A stretch of DNA of 64,000 bases from JAFDVL01 sp043783625 (GCA_043783625.1 JAYVZE010000200.1:1-64000), one strand, 5' to 3'; shown: positions 16,067-25,600, counted from the stretch's first letter. Notes: a model not told the origin generated them from the letters alone. A program made the numbers and translations.

Positions 16067-16849
16067 CTACAAAAATATTCGCCTAAAATTCGCGGTGGTA
16101 ATCGCTGCGATTTCTTCAAAACTGACGTTCTGCAAAGCTGCCAATTGCATCGCAGTTTCTTTCACGAACGCAGGTTCATTGCGCTTTCCGCGATACGGCA
16201 CAGGCGCGAGGAACGGGCAATCCGTTTCGATCAATAAACGATCTTTCGGAACCGAAGCCGCTACTGCTCGCAAAGCATCCGCATTTTTGAACGTGATAAC
16301 TCCTGAAAAAGAAATCATAAAACCCATCGCCAACGCCGCATCTGCGAGTGTTTGTGTTCCGGTAAAGCAATGAATAATGCCCCCACGTTTTTTCAAATCG
16401 TGCTGAAAATAAGCATCGCGCAAAATCTCTATCGTATCTTCTTCGGCGTCGCGGGTATGAATAATGACGGGCAAATCCGCCTGCAACGTCAGTTCTAATT
16501 GACGCCTGAAAACTTGTTGCTGCACTTCGCGCGGGCTGTGATCGTAGTAATAATCCAAGCCGATTTCACCCCAGCCAATCACTTTCGGATGCTGCGCCAG
16601 AGTCACAAATTTTTGTTCGAGAGCTTCATCGTATAAACTGGCTTCGTGCGGATGAAGACCGATGGCGGCATAAATGAAATCGTGTTTTTCAGCCAGAGCG
16701 ATGCCAATATCCAATGACCCTTTGGCAACATCGCTCCCGGCAATTTCGAGAAATAATTCAACTCCGGCGGCTTGAGCGCGAGCAATTACGTCGTCACGAT
16801 CTTCATCAAAAGCGGGCGTATCTAAATGAGCGTGTGAATCTATCAACAT
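16067..16849 (-). CDS. TatD-family metal-dependent hydrolase/DNase
   Basis: About 260 residues from the ATG giving MLIDSHAHLDTPAFDEDRDD, the normal family start; an ATG 33 nt earlier is less likely. Metal ligands are visible in HAHLD, GEIGLDYYYDHSP, IIHTRDAEEDT, GIIHCFTGT and IETDCPFLAP. Members are TIM-barrel amidohydrolase-fold nucleases with 3'-5' exonuclease activity. On the same strand as NDH-2 but separated from it by a palindrome. Confidence 0.94.
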   Translation of the reverse strand: MLIDSHAHLDTPAFDEDRDDVIARAQAAGVELFLEIAGSDVAKGSLDIGIALAEKHDFIYAAIGLHPHEASLYDEALEQKFVTLAQHPKVIGWGEIGLDYYYDHSPREVQQQVFRRQLELTLQADLPVIIHTRDAEEDTIEILRDAYFQHDLKKRGGIIHCFTGTQTLADAALAMGFMISFSGVITFKNADALRAVAASVPKDRLLIETDCPFLAPVPYRGKRNEPAFVKETAMQLAALQNVSFEEIAAITTANFRRIFL

Positions 16850-16941
16850 ATCTATGACAATTTCCTGAAACTTTGAGAGCAAAATAAATGATGTGATGAA
16901 CTATCAATGTACACGACGCAATGCGAATCAAGAAGATTTTT

Positions 16942-17057
16942 TCCACGAAGGACACGAAGGGACATGAAGAAAAACATTTTTTTAGTGACCAAAAAATTAC
17001 AGAGATTTCTCTTTATTGGTGATGTCTTTCTTCGTGTCCCTTCGTGTCCTTCGTGGA
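16942..17057. repeat. Long inverted repeat, 31-nt arms of the TTCGTGTCCTTCGTGG type
   Basis: Arms 16942-16972 and 17027-17057 match over 31 nt with one mismatch and a 54-nt AT-rich centre. It occupies the divergent intergenic region between tatD and mqnA. Internally the arm is two half-repeats of CGAAGGACA/CGAAGGGACA. Confidence 0.85.
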
Positions 17058-17087
17058 TGATAAATTCTTTTCCTGCTTGTTAACTAT

Positions 17088-17900
17088 ATGCGAATTGCCG
17101 CTTCAACTTATCTCAATTCTGCGCCGTTGATTTACAGTTTCACTTCCGGCATGCAGCGCAATCGCGCCATTTTTATTGGCGATGCGGCTCCCGCTCGTTG
17201 TGCGCAAATGTTAGCGAACGGGCAATGCGACATCGCGTTAATTCCGGTGATTGAATACCTGCGAATCCCGAACCTCCGCATCATCCCGAACGTGGCCGTA
17301 GCCTCTAAAAACCGGATCGAAAGCGTCATCCTTGCCACCAAATGCGAACCAAATAAAATTTCAAAAATCGCCTTGGACAGCTCTTCGCGCACTTCGCAAA
17401 CCTTAGTCAAAATTTTGATGGCAAACCGGTTTCATCACCAGCCAACTTATTGCGAACGACTTCCTGATCCCGGCTGCGCGAATATGTTTGAGGGAACCGA
17501 CGCCGCGCTGGTGATTGGCGATCCCGCTTTTCACGTCAAAGCCAACGCCGAACGGCTTCATTTGAAGATTTACGACTTAGCCGAAGAGTGGAGAGCCTTA
17601 ACCGATTTGCCCTTTGTCTTCGCCGTCTGGGTCGTGCGCGAAGATGCTTTGCCGGAATATCATCGCTTCAAATTAGATTTTGAAATGGCGAAACGCGAAG
17701 GATTGGAACGCGCTCACGAAATCGCGGAACAATACGCGACAGTACTGAATAAATCTTCTGCTGAATTATTTTCTTATCTCACGAAAAATGTGAACTACGA
17801 ATTAGACGGCGAAAATTTAGCAGGGCTGCGCGAATATTTCCGAGAAGCGTTTGAATTGCGATTGGTTGAGCAACAGAAAGAATTATTATTTGTCTCCTAA
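17088..17900 (+). CDS. mqnA: Chorismate dehydratase, menaquinone biosynthesis (MqnA/MqnD family)
   Basis: 270 residues with the MqnA start IAASTYLNSAPLIYSF, then GDAAPARCAQMLANGQCDIALIPVIEYLRI, IALDSSSRTSQTLVKILM and LVIGDPAF. The fold is a periplasmic-binding-protein type, here a cytoplasmic enzyme. MqnA converts chorismate to 3-enolpyruvyl-benzoate, the first step of the futalosine pathway. MqnD is the closest alternative, but the serine-rich LDSSSRTS and overall start favour MqnA. Its TAA is the first base of a repeat element. Confidence 0.88.
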   Translation: MRIAASTYLNSAPLIYSFTSGMQRNRAIFIGDAAPARCAQMLANGQCDIALIPVIEYLRIPNLRIIPNVAVASKNRIESVILATKCEPNKISKIALDSSSRTSQTLVKILMANRFHHQPTYCERLPDPGCANMFEGTDAALVIGDPAFHVKANAERLHLKIYDLAEEWRALTDLPFVFAVWVVREDALPEYHRFKLDFEMAKREGLERAHEIAEQYATVLNKSSAELFSYLTKNVNYELDGENLAGLREYFREAFELRLVEQQKELLFVS

Positions 17901-18008
17901 TGCAGAAGCCCGCACACAGTAAGGGCGTCTTTTCTCCACAAGAATTATAGATATTTTTTAGTGCCTTCAAAATGTGAAGGCGCCCTTACTGCGTGCGGGC
18001 TTCTGCAT
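17900..18008. repeat. Palindromic element, copy 2 of the GCAGAAGCCCGCAC element
   Basis: Outer arms of about 28 nt match those at 14601-14675 (one mismatch within the pair), but the centre is longer (about 50 nt) and contains a second small stem (CCTTCA/TGAAGG). Both copies begin at or within a few bases of a stop codon. Confidence 0.82.
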
Positions 18009-18092
18009 TCTTTCTGCAAAAATAATTGTCAGTTGATAATGGGTAGTTGATAATGTTCCTCGCCAAACTTCTTTCCCCGGAGTTCAAAATTT

Positions 18093-20297
18093 ATGAATAA
18101 AATTCTTCATCTCGCGCTCTTCATTTTATTGTTTCTTTCCCCACTTCAGGCGCAAACCAAGCGCGGATTCCTGCCCGAAGACCTCTATCAACTCAAGGAC
18201 GTTGCCGATGCCAACATTTCTCCTGACGGCTCCCGCGTCGCCTACACCGTCACCGAAGTCAGTGCCGATCATTCGCGCAACGTCACGCACATCTGGTTAG
18301 TCAAAACCGAAGGCGGCGAACCAACCCGCTTAACAAAAGATGCTGCTGATGAAAGCACTCCGCGCTGGTCACCGGATGGAAAATGGCTCGCGTATTATTC
18401 ACAAGATGCTTTATGGGTCATCAACCCTGATGGCGGAAAGTCGCTGCATTTGCCGGATGGGAATTGGGTGAAGACGCCAAATACCGAACCACAAAAAATC
18501 ACTCGTGTCGCCCGGACAAATTTCTTTTTTACCAAAGCCGGAGAAAGCTTCACCTGGTCGCCTGACAGCAAACAAATTGCGTTTGTGAGTGATCCGATCA
18601 TTCTGCCTCCAAACCCAATGATGGAGCGGCTGACACGTGGTTTAAGTCAGGACGAATTGATGCGGCTTCCGACCGAAACCAGAAATACAATTTTGAAAGC
18701 GCAGGGGAAATCTGCCGAACAAATTTCCGCGCTGGAAGCGGATTACAAAGCACAACAGGCGAAAGCCAGCAACTACACGACTGATGTCAAAGTCGTGACG
18801 CGGTTGCAGTACAAATCACGGACTTCGTTTTCAGACAATTTGCAATCCCACATTTTTATTGCAGACGTAGCAACGAAAGAACTGCGCCAATTGACGAGTG
18901 GAAATTATGCCGAGCATTCCATCAACTGGTCTCCGAAAGGCGATGAAATTGTCTTCGTCTCCAACCACGAACCCGATCCCGACAAAATTAACAACACCGA
19001 TTTATTTGTAGCCAACGTCACCACAGGCGCAGTGCGACAACTGACCAAAACAAAGGGCTGCGAATGGCAACCCGTGTTTTCGCCGGATGGCAGTCAGATT
19101 GCGTATCTGGCTACGACACGCGATGTGACGACGATTGATAGTGTGGCAGAAGATGCACATGCTTGGGTGATTTCAGCAAATGGTGAGAATGCGAAAGAAT
19201 CCAGATCGCCGAAGAATGAGGATACTGGGCGGACAATGACAGTGAAATGGTGGAATAAATCTGAACCTGCTTTTCTTACAAATCACATGGGGCAAACATA
19301 TTTTTATGTAGGAATACCATTCCGCCAGCTCTTGGATAGTGCATTTGCCCAAATAAATAATTTCTCCGTATCTAATGGAATAAAATTTGTAAACGTCATT
19401 AATCATGATACTAAAATTCCAGAGGTATACTGTAAAACTTTATCAACTCCGCTAAACTCACATTTAAATCCGATTTCAGTAAAATCTTTATCAAGCCACA
19501 ACAAAGCGCTCCAAGATTTGCTTCAGTTCGCTCCAATGATCGAATTTCAATTTCCAAACGAAGGTTTTGAGATAGAAGGCTGGCTTGTGCTTCCGATTAA
19601 TCTCGATGAGAAGAAAAAATATCCGGTGATTCTTTATATTCACGGCGGGCCGCACGGGATGCACGGGTACAGTTTCAATGCGACGGTGCAGGCTCTCGCG
19701 GCGAAAGGTTATGGCGTACTGCTCATCAATCCGCGTGGCTCATCCGGCTACGGACAAAAATTTTCGGATGGATGCGTGAATGATTGGGGCGGCGGCGATT
19801 ACCGCGATTTGATGCGCGGCGTAGATGTCGCGCTGGAAAAATTTTCGTATCTCGACAAAGACCGCAGGGGCGTGATGGGCGGCAGCTACGGCGGCTATAT
19901 GACGAATTGGATTGTCACGCAAAACGACCGTTTCAAAGCCGCGATTGCCTCCGCGAGCCTGTCAAATCTGATCAGTTTTTATTCGACTTCGCTCTATCAG
20001 GATTTGGTTCACGCCGAATTCAACGGGATGCCGTGGGACAATTACGAAAAATTGTGGGATCGTTCGCCGCTCAAACATATCAAAAATGTGAAGACGCCGA
20101 CGATGCTCATCCACGGCGAAAACGACAACGATGTTCACATCACGCAAGCCGAAGAAATGTACACCGCCCTGAAAATGCGCGGCGTAGACACAGTGCTGGT
20201 GCGCTACCCGCGCGAAGGTCACGACATCCGCGAACCGAAACATCGCGTGGATAATTTGCAGAGAAATTTGGATTGGTTTGAGAAATATTTGAAGTAG
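18093..20297 (+). CDS. Secreted S9-family peptidase (acylaminoacyl-peptidase-like)
   Basis: 734 residues: signal peptide to LQAQ, a seven-bladed WD40/TolB-like propeller (LYQLKDVADANISPDGSRVAYTV, WSPDGKWLAYYS, FSPDGSQIAYLA), then the alpha/beta hydrolase domain. The triad is Ser598 in GGSYGGYM, Asp678 in HGENDNDVH and His710 in EGHDIRE. It would cleave short peptides in the periplasm. Residues about 380-490 (19230-19560) are AT-rich with altered codon choice and poor propeller consensus, as if part of the propeller had been replaced. Confidence 0.93.
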   Translation: MNKILHLALFILLFLSPLQAQTKRGFLPEDLYQLKDVADANISPDGSRVAYTVTEVSADHSRNVTHIWLVKTEGGEPTRLTKDAADESTPRWSPDGKWLAYYSQDALWVINPDGGKSLHLPDGNWVKTPNTEPQKITRVARTNFFFTKAGESFTWSPDSKQIAFVSDPIILPPNPMMERLTRGLSQDELMRLPTETRNTILKAQGKSAEQISALEADYKAQQAKASNYTTDVKVVTRLQYKSRTSFSDNLQSHIFIADVATKELRQLTSGNYAEHSINWSPKGDEIVFVSNHEPDPDKINNTDLFVANVTTGAVRQLTKTKGCEWQPVFSPDGSQIAYLATTRDVTTIDSVAEDAHAWVISANGENAKESRSPKNEDTGRTMTVKWWNKSEPAFLTNHMGQTYFYVGIPFRQLLDSAFAQINNFSVSNGIKFVNVINHDTKIPEVYCKTLSTPLNSHLNPISVKSLSSHNKALQDLLQFAPMIEFQFPNEGFEIEGWLVLPINLDEKKKYPVILYIHGGPHGMHGYSFNATVQALAAKGYGVLLINPRGSSGYGQKFSDGCVNDWGGGDYRDLMRGVDVALEKFSYLDKDRRGVMGGSYGGYMTNWIVTQNDRFKAAIASASLSNLISFYSTSLYQDLVHAEFNGMPWDNYEKLWDRSPLKHIKNVKTPTMLIHGENDNDVHITQAEEMYTALKMRGVDTVLVRYPREGHDIREPKHRVDNLQRNLDWFEKYLK

Positions 20298-20299
20298 TC

Positions 20300-20451
20300 G
20301 GAGCGCCAGCATCCTGCTGGCTCCGCGAGCGCGTGCAACGCCGCTCGCGTAACGTGGCGAGGAGTGCGAGTGATTTGCCAGTTAGCTCCCTCACCAAAAG
20401 CATTTGCATCGCTCGCGCTTGCAAACGCAGCAAGCAGGATGCTTGCGCTCC
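20300..20451. repeat. Inverted repeat of the GGAGCGC-AGCATCCTGC family
   Basis: 22-nt arms at 20300-20321 and 20430-20451 with two mismatches, lying between converging S9 peptidase and rhaB genes. The spacer is rich in GCGAGCG words and has no ribosome-site-supported frame. Confidence 0.75.
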
Positions 20452-20464
20452 CAGTACGCTCCAA

Positions 20465-21889
20465 TTATTGCGGAGTAAATTGTTTCAGGCTGATCTCACT
20501 CGCAATCTGCTGACGCGCTTTATTCAGTGAAGAAAATCTTCCCGCCGCGACTGCTTGCACCAACACATTGCCAATCACCGTCGCTTCAATCGGGCCTGCT
20601 AAAACAGGCTTCTTGCAGGCATTTGCGGTCGCTTGATTCAAATAATTATTCAGCGAACCGCCACCCACAATTTGCACGCCGCGAATTAATTTTCCGGTGA
20701 GTTCTTCAATCGTGCGAATGACCGAAGCGTAACGAAGCGCGAGCGAATCAAGAATTATTTTCGCAATAAATGCTGGCTCGTCACTGTTTTTTTGTCCGCC
20801 CTCAATCAGTAATTCTTTGATCGCAGCCAACATACTCGGCGGATTAAAAAGCCGCTCATCATCTGGAAAAATAACAACGGAATCACCTGAAATTTTTGCG
20901 ACATCGGCAAGCAATCCATCGTAATCAACGCTCAAGCCTTGTGTCTGCCATTCCTTGCGACAGGATTCCAACAACCACAATCCCATCACATTTTTTAGAA
21001 AACGAATGGTGCCGAATGCGCCACCTTCGTTGGTGAAATTATGTTCGGCAGTTGCGGCATTGATGAGCGGCGCATAAAGCTCTAGGCCGACGAGTGACCA
21101 AGTGCCCGAAGAAATATATGCCCAGTCGTTTAGCAACGGCGCACCTGCGACTGCGCTGCCCGTGTCGTGCGTAGCGGGTGCAATGACTTTTACATTGTGC
21201 AAATTCAATTCTTCGGCAAGCTCAGGTTTCAAGAATCCAACTTCGTCTCCGGTGGAAATAATCTCAGTGAATAAATGTTGTGGCAGACTGAGCGCAGCAA
21301 TAATTTTTTCATCCCACGTGCGGCTTTCCGCATTCACCATTTGCATCGTCGTCGCGTTCGTATATTCCGTGACAGCCTTGCCCGTCAGAAAAAAATTTAT
21401 CAGGTCAGGCATCAGCAAAAGCCTGTCAGCATTGGTCGCAATACCTGCTTTCGCGTGGGCGCAGAGTTGCGAACTGGTGTTGAGCGTCAAAAATTGAATC
21501 CCCGTCCTAGCATAAATTTCTTCACGCGGCAGCTGCTCAAACAGTCGCTCAAAAATATTTGCCGTTCGTTCATCGCGATAACAAATCGGGTCTTCAATCA
21601 AATTCCCCTGCGCGTCAATTAAGCCATAATCCACTGCCCAACTGTCTACGCCAAGGCTGTGAATAGGGCGTCCGAGCGCATTCGCACGTTTCGCGGCGGC
21701 GGACAATCCAATTTTAATTTCTGAAAATATATGCGTGAAGTCCCAGCGCAAATGTCCATCCAACTGACGCGGCGGATATTGAAAACGATGCGTTTGCTCC
21801 AGTAAAAATTCACCGGATGAAAGTCCAGCCAAAAAGACGCGTCCACTGCCCGCGCCCAGATCAACCGCAATATAAAGAAAGTTATTCAT
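20465..21889 (-). CDS. rhaB: Rhamnulokinase
   Basis: 474 residues of the FGGY sugar-kinase family. The start YIAVDLGAGSGRVFLAGL with HRFQYPPRQLDGHLRWD, then SLGVDSWAVDYGLID, ATHDTGSAVAGAPL and the C-terminal VGGGSLNNYLNQATANAC are typical of RhaB rather than xylulokinase or glycerol kinase. It phosphorylates L-rhamnulose with ATP. It is the 3'-most gene of the minus-strand rhamnose group and is separated from the receptor gene by two palindromes. Confidence 0.93.
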   Translation of the reverse strand: MNNFLYIAVDLGAGSGRVFLAGLSSGEFLLEQTHRFQYPPRQLDGHLRWDFTHIFSEIKIGLSAAAKRANALGRPIHSLGVDSWAVDYGLIDAQGNLIEDPICYRDERTANIFERLFEQLPREEIYARTGIQFLTLNTSSQLCAHAKAGIATNADRLLLMPDLINFFLTGKAVTEYTNATTMQMVNAESRTWDEKIIAALSLPQHLFTEIISTGDEVGFLKPELAEELNLHNVKVIAPATHDTGSAVAGAPLLNDWAYISSGTWSLVGLELYAPLINAATAEHNFTNEGGAFGTIRFLKNVMGLWLLESCRKEWQTQGLSVDYDGLLADVAKISGDSVVIFPDDERLFNPPSMLAAIKELLIEGGQKNSDEPAFIAKIILDSLALRYASVIRTIEELTGKLIRGVQIVGGGSLNNYLNQATANACKKPVLAGPIEATVIGNVLVQAVAAGRFSSLNKARQQIASEISLKQFTPQ

Positions 21890-21896
21890 GACAAAA

Positions 21897-21939
21897 AATA
21901 GAGTGCGGAAAGTAAGAAATTTACTTTCCGCACTCTATT
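21897..21939. repeat. Perfect 19-bp hairpin upstream of rhaB
   Basis: AATAGAGTGCGGAAAGTAA, a 5-nt loop, then the exact reverse complement, within 10 nt of the rhaB start. It would form in the leader of rhaB mRNA if the gene is read from upstream, or serve as an operator. Confidence 0.75.
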
Positions 21940-21960
21940 GTATCATCAAGAATCTATCAG

Positions 21961-22034
21961 AGTCAGTACTACCTGCGGTAGCGGGTGGAAGTAGCGTTGA
22001 TGCTCACCACCCGCTACCGCAGGTGGTACTGACT
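21961..22034. repeat. REP-like palindrome, copy A of the AGTCAGTACCACCTGCGGTAG element
   Basis: 28-nt arms (21961-21988, 22007-22034) match at 27 positions around an 18-nt loop. The same arm occurs on both sides of the RAYT transposase gene 5 kb away, so this is probably a mobilised copy of its element. It lies just past the receptor gene stop. Confidence 0.85.
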
Positions 22035-22043
22035 TCGCATAAA

Positions 22044-25000
22044 TTAGAAACTAAGCTTCATTACCGCCTGCACCTGACGCCCTGTCGCGCCAAATAACAA
22101 GCTGGAAATCACACCAGCACTCGCCGTACCAATGGAATTTCCCGGATTCGCAAATTGCGCGTGATTGAATGCGTTGAAGAATTCCACTTTGAATTGATGC
22201 TCAAAGCGATCACGGAATTTGGTAATTTTCACGAGTGAAAAATCTACGTTGACCTGTTTTGGTCCACGTAAAATGTTACGACCGGAATTGCCATACGTGC
22301 CAGTTGCGTCTGGCACAATTTGGAAAGCGGCTGTATCAAACCATTTGTCAATCGTAGGAGTGCTCAGCAATCCCGATCCGAGTCGGTTCGGACGATTGCC
22401 CGTTCCGGTTGAAGCGACACCAACTGATTGGTTGACGCTGAACGGCAGACCTGTGCGAGCCAGGAAAATACCGCTCAATTGCCAGCCACCCAGGAATTTA
22501 TCCACAATGGCATTGTCGCCCGTATTCAGCAGCTTGCCTTTGCCGACAGGTAAATCATACGTCCAGCTTGAACTGAAAGTATGCTTGATGTCGAAATCTG
22601 AAACAGCGCGATCACGTCTGAAATCATACGCGTTTTGCACTGTGCCTTCTGTGTCGGAAACAACGTCAATTGTTTTGCCGAAAGTGTAGGCATTGAGGAA
22701 TTGCAAACCGTTCGAGAAGCGGCTTGAAAATTTCATCAACAAGGCATGGTGATTGGAATCACCGCGACTTTGTACCTGTGACAACGAGCGTAAGCCTGGT
22801 GCCAGAACGATGAAAGGGCGGTTGACGTTGGAGTCAGAGATGCCCACTACCGGCTTCGCCTGATTAATGTCCATCTTGGCAACAAGGTGTGTGCCTTTGG
22901 AGCCAACGTAGGACATTTCCAGCGCGTAGTTTTTGCTGAGCTGTTGCGAGACGTTCAGGTTCCACTGTTGCGCATAACCATCTTTGAAATTCGTCTCAAA
23001 GATAGAGCGCGTTGTGCCTGTCGGAATAGCCGCAGGATTCAGCGCGGGTGGCGCAGGAATACCAGCACTGATTTTGTACAACGGCAAATAGGTGGTTGTT
23101 TGTGAATTGGAAAGCAGGAACGGCGGGCTATTCGCCTTGGAGGACGAAGTACCCGTCAGAGGGTTATTCCAGAAAATTCCATAGCCTCCACGGGCAACGG
23201 TTTTGCCTTTGCCGAAAACGTCATAAGCAAAACCAATGCGCGGCGCGAAATCTTTTTTGGGAATCGTCTGCAAATAACGACCGACTTTGACACCACCGAT
23301 GGTGGCACTGTCAGACGCTACGATAAAGCGACCGATGCTGGCATCGAAATTCGATTGACGATTATACTGCTCAACATACGGCACAAACAGGTCGTAACGT
23401 AAGCCTAAATTGACCGTCAACTTGCTGTTCACGCGCCAGTCATCCTGCACATACGCGCCATATTCAGGGCGGCGTTCACCATAAATTCCCTGCATAAGTC
23501 CACGTGTGACACCCGAAGCATAGCCCAGCATAAAGCTGGCAAGCCCAAAGCCGCTGGTTGCATTCTGGCTGCAACCTGACGCAATACCTGCGCAGTTCGA
23601 AGTCAGATTCTGGTTGAAGTTGAAATTTCCAACAATGCTATCAACGTTGAAAATGTTACGACGACGTTTCGTATAGCTACCACCCACTTTGATGGTATGC
23701 GCGCCGCGTGTGTGGGTCACGTTATCAAAAAACTGGAACGTATCTAAAAACGTGAGCAGAGGTTGATTGCCGTTGGCTCCGAGGTTACGAATGTCACCCT
23801 GAGCGAAGACAATCTGCGACATCGCGGTTGCCGTGTCCGTAATGTTGACGCCGGGAATTCCGACTGTACTTGCCAGATTTGTTCCGAAATCAATGGAAGT
23901 CACTTTGAACGCGATACGGCTGGCACCAAAGCGAAACTCATTCAACCAGTGTGGATTAATCGTATGCGTATCGTTGATGGCCAAACTTTGTCCGCGAATC
24001 AAACCGTTACCAGCACCGAACGTGGTACCCGCATCACCATGCGGCAAGGTTGCAGGCAGAAAACGATTGGTTCGCTCAAAGCTGTAACGCACAAAAGCGT
24101 GATTTTTCTCGGAAAAATAATGATCAATTTTCGTATCAAATTGATCGTCTTCGCGTTTCAAAACCGGGTTGCTCAGATAATTATTAATGACCTGACCGTT
24201 CGCGGCGGTGGTTCCCGTCACGTTCGGCAATGGATATAACTGATCAATAATTTTACGTGAAGTCGGGTCAATCATGCTCGCAGGAATAACGTTCCCAGCA
24301 AACGCAGCTTTGGCAACCGGATCATAAATCGTGCGCGTCAATTCCGAAAAATCTCCGGCACGCATTTTCAAAGTTGGAACCGAGGAAAGATAAGTTTTAC
24401 CGTCTCGGATTCTGGTTCCTTGATAATCGCCAAAGAAAAATGTTTTGTCGCGGTAGATGCGTCCACCTAACGTCCCACCAAATTGATTTTGCTTGAACGG
24501 TGGTTTCTTGCGTCCGTTTTTATTATTGAAAAAATCGTTCGCGTCTAAAGCATCATTGCGCAAAAATTCAAACGCATTGCCATGAAAAGCATTTTGCCCG
24601 GATTTGATTTGGATGTTCACCACGCCGCCGCTGGAGCGTCCGAACTCTGCGGAATAGGTGCTGGTTTGCACTTTGAATTCTGCCAGCGCATCAATGCTGG
24701 GGAAGATCACCACCGAGTTCAGCCACGTTTCGTTATTGTCCACGCCGTCGAGCAAAAAGTTATTGTCGCGGGTGCGCATTCCGTTCGCCGAAAACGAAGC
24801 TGATGCACGCCACGCCAGACTGCCTGCGCCGTCAATATTCGCGCCGGGAATTCCGCGCAACACACCAGGCAAAGTTCTGGTCAATTGCACGAAGTCACGA
24901 CCATTCAACGGCAGATTTTTAATTTGTGATTCGTTGATCGTGCCGCTGAGATCAGAGCTATCCGTTTGAATTAAGGGCACTGTGCCTTCAATCTGAATTG

Positions 25001-25373
25001 TTTCCGTTGCTTGTCCGACTTTCAAAGCGAGATCAATACGCGCCTTTTGGTCAACACCGAGCTGAACATCACTCACGGCTAATTTGCTGAAACCAGCCAT
25101 TTCTACCGTGATGTTGTAAGCACCAATCGGCAGCGACGGCGCAATATATTCGCCAGAGCCATCACTGGTCAGCGTCCGTGAAACGCCAGTAGCTTTTTGC
25201 ACCAGCGTAATTTTTGCACCAGCAACTGCGGCTCCACTCGGGTCAGTCACTGTGCCGAGAATCGTTCCACTTACTGCCTGTGCAAATGAAGAGGCAGCAA
25301 AAAGTGCCAGGAAGACGAGAGTTAGAAAAATATTCATATTCCCGAAAAATCGGGAATGCTTAGGATGGATCAT
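22044..25373 (-). CDS. Oar-type TonB-dependent receptor 1, with carboxypeptidase-regulatory domain
   Basis: 1109 residues. The ATG at 25373 has AAGGAG six bases upstream; a second ATG (25337) lies right after a small hairpin but without a site. Signal peptide to SFAQ, then a carboxypeptidase-regulatory beta-sandwich (GTILGTVTDPSGAAVAGAKI), a plug (TINESQIKNLPLNGRDF, NFLLDGVDNNETW) and a long barrel ending VQAVMKLSF with the terminal aromatic used for outer-membrane insertion. Between rhaB and rhaI, it is a likely importer of rhamnose-containing oligosaccharides. No SusD-like partner is present. Confidence 0.92.
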   Translation of the reverse strand: MIHPKHSRFFGNMNIFLTLVFLALFAASSFAQAVSGTILGTVTDPSGAAVAGAKITLVQKATGVSRTLTSDGSGEYIAPSLPIGAYNITVEMAGFSKLAVSDVQLGVDQKARIDLALKVGQATETIQIEGTVPLIQTDSSDLSGTINESQIKNLPLNGRDFVQLTRTLPGVLRGIPGANIDGAGSLAWRASASFSANGMRTRDNNFLLDGVDNNETWLNSVVIFPSIDALAEFKVQTSTYSAEFGRSSGGVVNIQIKSGQNAFHGNAFEFLRNDALDANDFFNNKNGRKKPPFKQNQFGGTLGGRIYRDKTFFFGDYQGTRIRDGKTYLSSVPTLKMRAGDFSELTRTIYDPVAKAAFAGNVIPASMIDPTSRKIIDQLYPLPNVTGTTAANGQVINNYLSNPVLKREDDQFDTKIDHYFSEKNHAFVRYSFERTNRFLPATLPHGDAGTTFGAGNGLIRGQSLAINDTHTINPHWLNEFRFGASRIAFKVTSIDFGTNLASTVGIPGVNITDTATAMSQIVFAQGDIRNLGANGNQPLLTFLDTFQFFDNVTHTRGAHTIKVGGSYTKRRRNIFNVDSIVGNFNFNQNLTSNCAGIASGCSQNATSGFGLASFMLGYASGVTRGLMQGIYGERRPEYGAYVQDDWRVNSKLTVNLGLRYDLFVPYVEQYNRQSNFDASIGRFIVASDSATIGGVKVGRYLQTIPKKDFAPRIGFAYDVFGKGKTVARGGYGIFWNNPLTGTSSSKANSPPFLLSNSQTTTYLPLYKISAGIPAPPALNPAAIPTGTTRSIFETNFKDGYAQQWNLNVSQQLSKNYALEMSYVGSKGTHLVAKMDINQAKPVVGISDSNVNRPFIVLAPGLRSLSQVQSRGDSNHHALLMKFSSRFSNGLQFLNAYTFGKTIDVVSDTEGTVQNAYDFRRDRAVSDFDIKHTFSSSWTYDLPVGKGKLLNTGDNAIVDKFLGGWQLSGIFLARTGLPFSVNQSVGVASTGTGNRPNRLGSGLLSTPTIDKWFDTAAFQIVPDATGTYGNSGRNILRGPKQVNVDFSLVKITKFRDRFEHQFKVEFFNAFNHAQFANPGNSIGTASAGVISSLLFGATGRQVQAVMKLSF

Positions 25374-25379
25374 TTGTAT

Positions 25380-25385
25380 CTCCTT
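25380..25385 (-). promoter_or_regulatory. Ribosome binding site fixing the receptor 1 start
   Basis: AAGGAG on the minus strand, 6 nt before ATG 25373. It supports the longer signal peptide. Directly inside the coding start an 8-bp hairpin (ATTCCCGA/TCGGGAAT, 25338-25357) sits between the two candidate ATGs and could tune initiation. Confidence 0.65.
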
Positions 25386-25572
25386 GAGAGTTTCGTTGAT
25401 AGATAAATCACTTCATAGCAAAGATTGGCGGAAATATCCTTCTATTCAAAAGGTGATTTGCAAAACTCCCGACAAAGCTGATTTGAGTTTTTTTGATTAC
25501 TACTTTTTGGCAATCAGATTAATTCTTATTAGTAACACAACGCCTACGCATTTTCGTGCAACAATGGAATGA

Positions 25573-25600
25573 AGTATACCGCAATAAACTGCGTACACAA
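25573..25600 (-). promoter_or_regulatory. Candidate sigma-70 promoter for receptor 1
   Basis: TTGTGT (-35), 16-nt spacer, TATACT (-10), on the minus strand, about 200 nt upstream of the receptor ATG and just after the rhaI stop. The -10 matches 5 of 6. It would give receptor 1 its own transcript; the rest of 25374-25635 is AT-rich with no gene seen. Confidence 0.38.

Noticed and set aside
14601..18008. CRISPR array
   Set aside because: Palindromes occur as isolated pairs without regular spacers and no cas gene is present.
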